Of a stretch of DNA of 64,000 nt, positions 22,077 to 32,884 are shown piece after piece. The notes beneath the pieces were generated by a model that made no database searches, had not been told where the DNA came from, and saw only the letters and a program-made list of their open reading frames with translations. Positions within the stretch are counted from its first letter, which is position 1. Each line of letters begins with the position of its first letter. The position numbers were made by a program, and so were the translations under genes. The stretch spans positions 124,001 to 188,000 of the forward strand of contig JAESIW010000122.1 in the NCBI GenBank assembly GCA_016802295.1, read 5' to 3'. This DNA comes from Brachionus rotundiformis. Lineage: Eukaryota > Rotifera > Eurotatoria > Ploima > Brachionidae.

Positions 22077-23446
22077 TTAACAATAAATAATTAAGTTAAT
22101 TTAAATAAACTTTTAACTAAATTGAATTGTTTTAATAATTTTTTGGCTTAAAATACATAATGATTTAAAATATTAAAATAATATAATATTAAAATTTTCA
22201 TTTTATTTATAACAATTTTAAATTTAATTTGACTTAGATCTTATTAAATTTAAAATTATCATGTGTCTTTACACTGGGGTACAGACTTTGCTTTTTTAAA
22301 AAGCTTCTTCATTTATCCCTATCTATTCTCCCCCTAACTGCATATTTGTTTAAATTTATATAAATCTTCCCAGCCCTAATTAGAATTAATCTCTGAAGAT
22401 TATTCATTATTGACCAACAAATTTTTGGATCAAAGAAATTTACTACAGTATTTTTTAATATATTTGTGGAAAATATAATTTGGTCTAATCAATTCTGCCA
22501 TTGATATATACGCTTGAAAATTTTGATTAATAGATGATTAAAAGATTATTTAATCTATTATAACAAATATTTATATTGTTAAAAAAGAATAATAAAGTTA
22601 AGAACTATTTTTTGATTTTTTATTTCTCTAATTTATATAATTATAGTTACCAAGTTGTTTGGCATGGTTTGCTCAGCATAAAAAACAAAAGATAGTTTGA
22701 AAAATTAATTCAAAAATTATTTTCGACTATAATCATTTGTATTTGATACTAAACTTCAATTTAAAAAAAAATTTAATAAATTATATTCTAATGATTTTGA
22801 TGATTTAATAAAAAATTAAAAATTAATAAATTTTTTATACTACTGACACCAAAATAATTAAATTAATTGAACGGTATTAAGAGTAAAAATTATGCATTAT
22901 ATTTTTTATTATGACTGCAGAAGGTCTCGATCAATTTACTAAAAAGCAAATTTACTTAAAAAATAACTATTTGAAAAATTAAAAATAAAAAAATAAAAAT
23001 AATACTCACTTTTTTTTTAATATAAAAAATATAATTTAAATTTTAGTTTCTATTTTCAAATTGACTAAAATTTTAGAAAAATCTAAATTTCAGTTTTAGA
23101 TAAGTTTATATTTTTTTATAAAAATTATCTATTCTTGATAATATGAACTAAATAATACAATACTTTTTCTGTACAAAAAAGGCTTTTGAAATTTAGCCTT
23201 AGCCCGGGAGTGCTAGATCATTAGCCTTAAGTAAATATATTGATTGTAATTTAGGGCTGAAATTTTATTTTTTAAATTATTATGTTAAAGTAATTAATTT
23301 TAGTCTCTCGATAAAAGGGATTTATTGTGTTATTTAATTAATAACATACTTCCTAAGGTTAGAAACACTTTTTTAAACATAATTAGAAGACTTATCGCGC
23401 AAATATTTAGAATAATTTTAGATAAAAAAATTAAACTATTTTCACA
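22077..23446. other. Intergenic, very AT-rich
   Basis: No gene, RNA or repeat recognised in this 1.4 kb. Confidence 0.55.
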
Positions 23447-24074
23447 ATGCTAAATGGTAACTTGACTACAATTCAAAAAAAGCAATGCTTTATGGAGTTT
23501 TTGATTGAGGATTTTCCAATGGTAGCCATTATGGTCGATGTATTGGTGGGCATTTTGCTTGCCATATGTGCCATTGACTTCCAAATAGCATCAATAATCT
23601 TAAAAACAGATTTATATTATTTAGGCTGCGGGTAATAATTTTATTTAAAATTAATAAAAATGTCAAATATTGGTTTAATTATTTGGTCAAAAGAATCTGG
23701 GTTGGATTTTTTGTTCTTCTAGCCGAATTATTCAACTTAATATTAGGTGATTTTGATCCACATTTTAAATTAAAAAGTCCAATTTTTTTCCAGTCTTTAA
23801 CAGAAAAATTGGCATCTTTATGACCACGTGTGTGTTCAAGATGATCTCTTTTTTGGTCTCAGTGACATTAATTATCATTCCGGGTCTAGTATTTCGCCAC
23901 AATTTGAGCCAGTGTGCTGAAGTCTATTGCCAAAACGTATGGATAAATTACACTCTGGTCGGGATCGGAATCGCAATGAAACTACACTCAACCATCTTTT
24001 GGCTCTCATTTGCAGTTAAATACAACCTATTTGCATCAAGATTTAACTATAATATCTATTATACAAAAAATTAA
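23447..24074 (+). CDS. Four-helix membrane protein of unknown family
   Basis: Three exons: 23447-23631, 23694-23746 and 23794-24074, with introns of 62 and 47 nt. They close in phase to 172 aa. About four hydrophobic segments are visible: FPMVAIMVDVLVGILLAI, IWVGFFVLLAELFNLILV, ISFLVSVTLIIIPGLVF and WINYTLVGIGIAMKL with the following hydrophobic stretch. A probable extracellular loop between helices 3 and 4 has two cysteines (SQCAEVYCQN). There is no signal peptide or known motif. The N-terminal FLIEDFPM vaguely recalls the QDFPF segment of the TMEM26-like gene 4 kb downstream, so a distant relation is possible. Function unknown. Confidence 0.75.
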
Positions 24075-24338
24075 CAAACATTTATCTATGAATATTTTTT
24101 TTTAGTAAATTATTAAAATTCCTTTCTACTCATTAACAAATACACATAGTTTGGTAATTTAATTCTTGGTAAAAAATGTACAAAAGATTAAAATAATAAA
24201 AGTATTGATAAGATATTTTTCAAATTAATTTTATTAAATGACAAAGAAGAAAAAAAATCTGAAACAAAAATAATTTGCTTTCTTTTTTTAAATTAAAATT
24301 ATCTGGCTAAATTAGTTTTTTGGACAATAATGACAAAT

Positions 24339-25404
24339 TTATTTAAGTTTACTTAGAATAAACGTGACAAAACCCAACAAGATAGTGAAGTTGTAATTTG
24401 TTTTATGTGCATGATTGGAGACAATTTTGGTGCCACAAGGTGCTGGTATATTCGAGGCACGATCGCATCTCAAAGTCATCATGTTAAACTTGAGCCCGTT
24501 TGGACAATCGCCACTCTTGACCTTTTTCGAATTGGCACACTGGTAAAAATCCATACAACCATTTTCAATGTTCGGATAGACCCCGTTCGGTCTTGATCTG
24601 CACTGGTCCTTGTCCTTGTCGTTTACTGGACGGTCACCGCAATACACGTCCTTGAATTCTTTGCAACTTCTGGTCTCTTCGTCATACAACTTTTTTTCTG
24701 GACACTGCTCTTTTTTCACCTCATTATCCTTGCAGTAAAAGTAGCCTAAACCAAATTAAGAAATCTATAGATTTTTAGTTTGTCTATTTGAATCTATTGA
24801 GTCACCTTGACAGTCATCTTTGTTAGTAGCAAAGCCTTTAAAACCACACTTGTCGCCTTCTTTGATGCCATCTGACTCTTTGGTATTGGCCGAGCCTGGC
24901 TTGTTTTCACTTTTGTCCTTGGTTTCGGATTTTTTGGTAGTGGTGGTGGTTGATTTGGTCTTTCCTTGCCCTGTTGACATTTAATTTAAGCATTATAAAA
25001 AAAAAGGTTGGTTTAGAAGTACAGTTATCTGGTGGTTTCCAGTCAGGTCTATCGCCATCCTTGCAGTTGATTGCCAAGGCCATCTCACATCGCTGATTAT
25101 CAGTGTCAAAAGACATGCCAGGTCCGCACCATCCACTGGTCTCACTCGACCCCTGACAATTGTGGTACTTGCCACAATCGTTCTCATCTGGCCACTTACC
25201 ATCTCCTGGACAAACAAAAGCATCTCTTTTTTGTCTCAGCTTGACTCTTTGCTTAAACCGGACACTCTCCAAGCCCACAGACAGTGCCGCATGACAAATA
25301 AAACAAACTAATAAAAATAACAAAAGCTTAGTAATTGTGGTTCAATCGACCATGCTTTGGTAATTTTTTTTACCTAATATAAAATTAATGGAATTGTAGC
25401 GCAT
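24339..25404 (-). CDS. Secreted/anchored protein with three chitin-binding (peritrophin-A) domains
   Basis: Four exons: 25404-25374, 25307-25023, 24970-24806 and 24745-24339, which close to 295 aa. The signal peptide MRYNSINFILVCFICHAALS is split by the first intron. RQKR at about residues 31-34 resembles a furin site. Three CBM14-like six-cysteine modules follow: VCPGDGKWPDENDCGKYHNC...; a second spanning exons 3-4 (CGFKGF...DDCQGYFYC...CKEF); and a third (CRSRPNGVYPNIENGCMDFYQC...). A Thr/Lys/Ser-rich linker separates modules 1 and 2, as in mucin-like peritrophins. The C-terminal hydrophobic stretch FTILLGFVTFILSKLK suggests GPI or membrane anchoring. Likely role: binding chitin in the gut lining or integument. 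Confidence 0.88.
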
Positions 25405-26434
25405 TCTTTTTTTCTACTTGAATATCTTTTATCTTTTCTATTTGAAAACAATTGTAGGTTATTTATATCAAAAAAAATAAGTGTTATGAAATTATTAATT
25501 TGGTAAAGACTTGGTAGAATAATTAAGGATTATCTAATTTGAAATTTTCTTTGGCTCACTTTTTTGCCTAAATGAAATAGAAAAACTAAGTGAAATTTGG
25601 ACTTTTTTAGATTGAATTTAGTTATATGTGGTATGGTCTCGGGTGGACCTCTAATCAAATACTCGAGTTAATTTGCTATGTGATAAATGACGAATAATCG
25701 AGAGACACAAACACAAATCCACCCCAATTTGGCTCGGATAAATAGCCAAAGTTTATTAAAAACTCAAATATAAATAAAGGAGGAAAGGAAAGGCCTATTA
25801 ATTTAGAGTTCTTATTATTTTTGACAATTAATTGCTACTTAAATAAGCCCTTTGTTTAAATATTTGTTTGGCTCATTACCACCAAAGATTGTATTGTATA
25901 CTTGTAAGAGATAGTATTTGGTATTTAGCGGGATTTGGCGTCTCTCATTCAGTCGCCTAAACCAGCTAGCACTGTAACCTCGTTCACCGTGATTTGTATC
26001 TGTTAATTAAGATTTTTTAAGAATAATTATTAAATTTAATAATCAAGACTTATTAAAAACTTTATTTTAAACATATTTTGTTAACTATTAAAAATTTAAA
26101 TCAATTTGTAGTTTTAATTTAATAATCAGTAATAATAATTGAAAGGAAGAAGTGTTAATTGAGCATTTATTTATATTTTATTAGTTAATAAAATTAAATT
26201 TGATTTGCAGAATTAATTTATTAATAGATGATAATAATTAAAGTAGCTAAAAAAATATAGTAAAATAATTAATCAAGAGTTTTTTATCGGCCTATCAGCC
26301 AACCTAAGTGGAAGCAGATGGACTTTCCAATGATGCTTGAAGTCCAAAAATGGAACCCTCAAAGCGACCAAGGAATCTAAAGATTTTTATCAGTTGTTTC
26401 GTTGGAATTTTCAAACAAAGTGATGTATATCTTT
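25405..26434. other. Intergenic with an unassigned less AT-rich island
   Basis: 25620-26000 is clearly less AT-rich than its surroundings. It holds a purine-rich stretch (AAAGGAGGAAAGGAAAGG, about 25779-25796) but no open frame, tRNA fold or terminal repeats that I can define. It may be an old transposon or LTR remnant. 26280-26400 is similar. Confidence 0.4.
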
Positions 26435-27257
26435 TGTAAAACAGGTAAGTTGCTGGTGATCTATGGTTGTGCCTGAAACTGGAAAACTTGAATTTTTGGC
26501 TTAATTCAGCAATTATCTTTCAAATTCTATTAAAAATGATTTCGGTAAATTGGTGACCAAAAATCAGAAATTCCGTCATTGGAAAAATCCACGGAATTAT
26601 TTAAACACAAGTAAAATAAAAAGCGGAAAAGTTTAAAAAAAAATTAATAATTAAGTTATATAAATTTCTTGAAAAATATTTCTTTTTATCTTATTGTGAA
26701 TTTTTTTTTCATTTTTCACATTTTATTCAGAATGATTTGACAAAAAAGTATAAAAATATGGAAATTTAAAAATGCAGAAATGTAAAAAGTCTACAAAATT
26801 TTTCCCAAATTACGGAAATCTATGTATATATGGTAAAATCCTTGTACCATATCGCCACTGTATTAGTTCATGAAAAAATCACATAAAAATGGCTTGAAAA
26901 AAAGACTTTGATATTATCTTTTTATATTTTTATATTTATTTAAATTTACTATAATCTTTTTTTAGAAAAAATTTAAACTCTACAATAAAAAGGAATTTTA
27001 TTAGTTATGTTTTTATAAGCTCTTCCGCTTTTTATTTCATTTATGTTTAATAAATTGCGTGGATTTTTCCAGGAGTCTAAATGACGGAATTTCCGTTTTA
27101 TGGTCACCAATTTTGCGAAATCATTTTTAATAAAATTAAAAATAATTGCTGAATTATGCCAAAAATGTATTTTTTCCGGTTTCCGGGTTTTAGGCATAAG
27201 CTGATCTACTCGTTTTTGCAATTTATCTAATAGCAATTTATATCCAGTTGATACCAT
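26435..27257. repeat. Large inverted repeat with a coding-like arm
   Basis: The left arm (about 26435-26632) and right arm (about 27020-27220) are diverged inverted copies, each containing AATTCAGCAATTAT, AAAAATGATTTCG, TTGGTGACCA, TTCCGTCAT and GGAAAAATCCACG. They are separated by about 390 bp of AT-rich DNA. The right arm has an open frame on minus (26973-27257, about 94 codons, Lys/Arg/Asn-rich, unknown). The left arm has indels and stops in the equivalent frame. It is probably an inverted duplication of a mobile-element or gene fragment. Confidence 0.7.
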
Positions 27258-27805
27258 GTCAAATCAATTGGAAGAATTTGATAATTTTTTGGGTTGAACT
27301 TGAAAGTGGCCTTATTTAACTTAATTTTATCTATCTAAATACAAAAATGTACTTTTCTGGCAAAATAACTACCAAACTTTTATATATTATCTGGATAGAA
27401 AATATTTTTTCTGATTATAAGTATTTCTTGGCATTTTTTTATAAAATAAAATATTTAAATTTATTTTTTTTTAAACTAAACAATCAAAACAAACTTAAAA
27501 ATATTTTTATTTCAATTTTTTAATTCAAAATTAAAAATCTTAATTAAAAATTTATTCATGTCTATTTCTAGTAAAATAAATTTATTTATGAAGCTAGAAA
27601 AGCGCTCCAGTCTCGCTAATCAATATTTTTTGATTATGATCTATAAAGTCTATGTGTTTTTTTAAGTAAATATAGGCCATAAGAACAAAAATTTCGAACT
27701 ACTAAATAGGCCAAAAAGTAAAAATTCTTTGTTAAATGGTTTGGTTTTTTGATAAAATTTATTTGTTTAAGATTAATAAATATATACAATTAAGTTTATG
27801 CAATT
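27258..27805. other. Intergenic, AT-rich
   Basis: No gene recognised. Upstream region of the TMEM26-like gene. Confidence 0.5.
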
Positions 27806-28923
27806 ATGAGACAAAATTTGAAGAAGCTTTTTGATCGAGGCCACATTTTGCGAAATGAAGGAGCCAAATTGCCCATAACACATAGAAAAAATCTTTTTCG
27901 ACTGTGCTTTTCCAACTTTGTTAGGTTAATATACATTGTAGAGAACATATTTTGTATCTTCTACATGACCAAGATATCCAACAACTATAATTTGATATTT
28001 TTTTCCATATTTGACAACATAATTTTAATTGACGGGGTCTACTCGTCACTGTACCGAGATGGCAAGGACTTTTCTTGGTTCTCAATATCTTCATTTTGCT
28101 TTACAGTGGTCAATTTGGCATGTATCTGGCAAATTCTGATTATTAAGCGCGGAATGGTGGGGCACCACTGTCCAAAAAACATCACTCAAGAGCTCCCTTA
28201 TGTGAACAATTTTAGCGTTGGGGTAAAAATAATAATTAAAAAAGGCTAATGATTTTAATAATTAATTCTCAAAGAGCCTTGGTATTTGTTCCATTTTGGA
28301 AATACTTTTGACTGTGTTTATTTTGACTCAAATAATTACTAGATGGATAATGCCGTACCGCAAAAGCTTCAACAGGGAACACGTCTCCCAAATGCTAATT
28401 TCATTTGTAAATTAGTTTTTATTCATAGCATCTAATTAAAAAATTAAATTAATTGCTACAATTAATTTTTCCAAGATTGTTTGTGGTGGTGATCTGGTTG
28501 AATTTTTTACCTACAACTCGGAAAAAGAATTAGTCGAATCATCAGCGTTTTATTACACAGTAACTGGTTAGTACACCATTTAGTTTAATTATTAAAGTTA
28601 ATTAAATTAATTAATTAATTTAAGTCTTGTTTTCAATCAGTTGTATTCAATTTTCTTTTATGGTGTCCAAAAAAAGTGAAAAAGGTCACATTAAAAATTA
28701 TTTGTCAACTATATTCGGCAGTGAGATATGGAGTTTGGCTCTGTCTTTTTTGGTACAAGACTTTCCATTTTTGATAGTTCGTCTGACCATCATTATCAAG
28801 TATCGCTTGGACAAAAACTATCTAGTTTATTACAACTTCTCGAAAAATTTACTTTTGTGCACAGTGGACATTTATAGGATATGCGTCATTTTTTTTCTAG
28901 AAAAGAAAAAATCAAATAGATAA
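27806..28923 (+). CDS. TMEM26-like multi-pass membrane protein
   Basis: Four exons: 27806-28222, 28275-28406, 28476-28570 and 28641-28923, which close in phase to 308 aa. Family landmarks: RDGKDFSWFSISSFCF followed by a helix (human KRGRGYKWFSPAIF); RWIMPYRKSFNREHVSQML (human RWLLPIGGGITRDQLSQLL); GGDLVEFFTYNSE; and the diagnostic IWSLALSFLVQDFPFLIVRL followed by YNFSKNLLLCTVDIYRI (human [37 protein letters not shown]). About seven or eight hydrophobic segments are visible. The family function is poorly known; TMEM26 marks beige adipocytes in mammals. Human TMEM26 is longer at the C-terminus. The exon 3 donor (GGTTA|GTACAC) was chosen by phase. Confidence 0.8.
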
Positions 28924-28980
28924 CAATTTTTAAATAGATAAAAATTTTTTATTCTTATTTTTTTAATAAAATAATTTAAT

Positions 28981-31702
28981 TCATTTATTATCATTGTTTT
29001 GATTTAAATTTAACAATTCTAATTTATTGTCTGTTTGGTCTGAGACCGTGTCTGGTCTGTGCATAGGCCACTCTGGACCTATAGCAGAGAGCAAAGTGGG
29101 CAAAAAAAGCAATGAGTTGACCATTCCGAGTGACATCAAGATGGTCAAAGTTTTGAAAAAAGACTTGAAGATGTACGAGTTGGCAAATGCTAGTAAAATT
29201 ATGCCAAACATTGTGGAAGAGGCCGAGTTGAATATTGGTATGCCGACATACTTGAACGCGTTGTATGCCCGTTGGTTACGGTCACCTTTGCCATTGGTCA
29301 AAAATGAATGCACCACATGGGCGCTAAAGTCCACACAAAAACCGATGCTCATCACCAACTCGATCATTGTTATCGAGCTAAGAGTAAGACCCCATAGGTG
29401 CATGAAACTAATAAGACCAGCCATTATGGACAGCATGGAAACAATTATGCAAAATACGGACACCAAGTCAGGAACAAAAAATATCGAAATTGCCAACATG
29501 GACACCAGGGCTACTATGAATGATCGAACTATGTTCGGAGGTGTTTGCTCGGTTTGTTCAATATATTTGAATGCAATTGAGTATGGAATTACTGGCAAAC
29601 CAGACTGCTGGCACAGTAATCTCAATTTATTCATTGGTTTAGCATCCAGTGAGCTAAAATGAAGCTTGGAAAGCTGCAAATAAAATCTTGATGAGATTAT
29701 ATCATACACATATGTTTCATTGTCTTTAGAGTCCATCTGTGACAACTTCACAAAACCGGCATCAACTGTCTTGTTCGAGTGTTTGTCAAAATAGGACTTT
29801 TTGACTATAAGATCATTTAGATAAGGAGGAAATAGCCTTAAATTATCTGCTAGATTAGTAATTGAATTTGTGTAGTTGATTTTAGTTGATTGAAAAAGCT
29901 CGAGCCAATTTAGCTTAAATTCTTGGTCTACATATTCGATCTGGGATGCATTTTTGAGCAAATTTTGGATCAAAATCCGATTTGGTTCATGATCATAATC
30001 AATTGGTCTGTCAATAACTAGCATTACAATTGGACGCAGGTCACTTAACTTTGAATTGTCATCAACATATGTTGAATAGTAAGAGTCTTCGGAGATTAGA
30101 TCTTGCAGTTTGATTCCCTCTTTGATGTGCCACGCGTTCCATACTGAAAAAGTGATATAGACCAGAAATAAGACCAAGGTAATACATTTGCCTTTAAGTG
30201 AACATATCAAAAATTTAAAAGCTCTAAGCAAATAATCTTTAAATAGATCTAAATTGATCCATTTTGGTCCTGGAGACTCTGGCTCCAATTTTACCTTCAG
30301 ACAAGGTAAATGTGCATTTCGTCTTGACAAAATGCGCTTGTAGTGTAGACACAAAAAGCCTGTAAAAAATGTTATTTGGTAAAAATAGCAGAATAGAATA
30401 GATATGCCTGCGTAGACACAAAATATTTGAACAGCCCTAAATTCGGTGGTAACACCGACCATAAAAGCAACAAAGTCTGTCAGAGATGTGATGGTAATGC
30501 TTATGCCAGATCTGGCCATGGTTTTGCTTATTATTTTCTCAATTGGTTTTTTCCGTTCCAAATTGGACACTTTTTTGAACTCGTATTGAAACGATGAATA
30601 GATTAGAAACATGTCATCAATGCCAATGCCAAATAAAAGAAAAGGTATCACAAATATAAGGGTACATCCTGGATAATTAAGCCAGGCACAAAGACCAAAT
30701 GAAGACATGATGGCAAAGACTGCTGAAAGAATACCAGCAGTTGGCAGAACAAAACTGGGCGATGTCAAACAATTGGTTCCAATTGACATAATAAAAGTGG
30801 CAAATATACAAATAAGCATAAATGTGGCTGATATCAAATTGGTGTCTAGGCTCATATTTGCAGCCATTTCATCGTCTAATGAATGAGAAGTTCCAAAGCT
30901 AATTTTAAATAAACCATCTTGGTCGTTGCACTCAGAGCCATTGATGGTCAAATTTTTCATCAATTTTATGAACTCTTTTTCCCAATGTTTTACCTCATTG
31001 GAAGCATTTTCAAAATGATCCTTTAAATTGTAGCGAAGTTTTATCAATTTGGCATACCCGGGCTCTTCGCCATCTTTGCTTTCATCATATTCATTTATTT
31101 TGAAATCAATGCCAAGATTAAAGACCAAATCAGTGAAGCTTAAGCGACCATTTTCGTCCATAGTCGAGTATAGGTTTATTTTTTTTTCACTGTCCCAACT
31201 CTTCCAATTCATTGACGATCTCAGAAAAGAGTCGTAAAAATCTGGCAAGAGCAAATCAGCACCATCAATCAAGCACTTGCCGTTTCGTTTGGCACAAACT
31301 TGGTCCAAATTGTCAATTTGAGCGACCAATTGGTGAATTGTTTATTTTTTGTAAATAAGTTTCCTTGAGTATGTTGTCCTCGGCGCATGTTTTAAAGTTG
31401 ATCTCAGCCCATGTGCCAAAGTCGAGTATTTGGTGAATATAGAAGTCATTGGTTAACATGGTTGCGTTATTGTAAAGATTTTTGATTAATCTCTCATTCT
31501 GCTTGGCCTCGGACTTGACCGGAAAGAACAACTCGTCAACATTGCTTATTAAATTAAGGCGGAAAATGCCCAGTGAAAGTACCACATTGATGGTTACAGA
31601 TGCCAATATACATTTGATGTAATGGCGAGAGATGAATTTACCATAATTGAAGAATGCTTTTTCATATGATGTGTTGGCTTTCTCGAACAAATAATAAAAC
31701 AT
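28981..31702 (-). CDS. Patched-domain (PTCHD/RND family) transporter, with a frame break
   Basis: About 900 aa in two overlapping frames: 31702 to about 31320, then about 31340 to 28981. The first helix (YIKCILASVTINVVLSLGIF) and ectodomain 1 precede the break. A sterol-sensing-domain-like block follows, with LPTAGILSAVFAIMSSFG and FGIGIDDMFLIYS (GxxxDD). Then come ectodomain 2, a second bundle with SIGFCVDFSAHVVHSFL (GxxxD), and an end like the PTCHD subfamily. The topology is that of Patched-related proteins and fits PTCHD3-like members better than the Hedgehog receptor Patched. No GT-AG intron lies between the two frames, so a one-base indel (assembly error, polymorphism or true lesion) is likely. 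The remaining frame is intact over 780 codons, which argues for a live gene. Confidence 0.85.
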
Positions 31703-32884
31703 TTTCAAATATTTTAAAATAGACTTATACTTAAAATTTGCATTTTTATAGTATTTAAACCTAATGAAAATTCATTTCTTATCTTTTGTTAAGTAATGTA
31801 TAAAATAAAATATCTAATTTGCATTGGATCATAATTCAATAGTTCATTAAGTGCTTTGAAATAAATTAAATTTTCTAAATTAAACAAGATATTTTTTAAA
31901 ATAAATATTAAAAATTGTCTAATTAGATTTATCTATTTAGAACAATTAATGATAAATTTTATTTTTAAAATTAGATAATAAATGTCATCGGGTAGACAAA
32001 AACACAAGATCTGTAATTAAAAAGAAATCATTTTGGTAAATATATAAAAAGGAAAAAATGTTTATCATGTTATGTAACTAAAAATTAAAAAAACAATCAT
32101 TATTTATGTTTATGGAAAAGTAATGAGTGCAAAATAAAATTAAAAAAAACTATCATTTATTTATTTATTTATTTGTTTACTGAACCGAGCTAAAAGTTTT
32201 AGCTTAAAATAAGATTAAAATAAAGTTAAAATAAAATTATTTTAATTTAAAAAAAATAGAGTAAAATAGTTTAATAAAGAAGAAAATTATAGTTTATTTA
32301 AAGCCTCGTGGTGTTGTATGTTGGAGAGAGTATCAAATTTTAATTTGAGAATGAATTTTTTTAATATTATTTTCTGATAATGAATTCAAACAAGGAAAGG
32401 AATAATCTTTGATTGATCCAATGAGAACTTAGACCCCATTTTTTGTTAGATAAAATCTTAATTAAATTTACCCTTGAGTTACAGCGTTCTTTAATTTTAA
32501 TTTAAATTTAATTTACAATCAAATTTAATCTCATTTTGGCTTTAAATTTTATTTCCATATAACATAAGATCAAAAACCAAAAAATACTATCAGAATGTTA
32601 AATATTTATACGTGATAATAAAAATTAATTGGATTAATATAATAATTAAATTTTTTTTAATAAACTTATACGAGTAATTTAATTAATTCTAATTAAAGTG
32701 TAATCTGATTAAGGTAATTTTTTAAAAATTCTCTATAACATAACAGTATGTTGTCTTTAAAAGCCCTAAGACTTTTTGTGGTTCCAAGCCAAAATTAAAG
32801 TTTAAATAAAAACTTTTTTATTATTTTTTATTACAATAAGATTATTAAATAAAATTAATAATTTTGTTATATTAGTTAATTTAA
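31703..32884. other. Intergenic, AT-rich
   Basis: No gene seen. A (ATTT)n microsatellite lies at about 32155-32175. Confidence 0.5.

Noticed and set aside
25620..26000. Solo LTR or retroelement end suggested by the purine tract AAAGGAGGAAAGGAAAGG.
   Set aside because: I found no TG...CA ends, primer-binding site or matching second copy in the window.
29027..29662. 211-codon + frame opposite the Patched-type gene.
   Set aside because: It is an antisense shadow of a well-supported coding region and has no family features.
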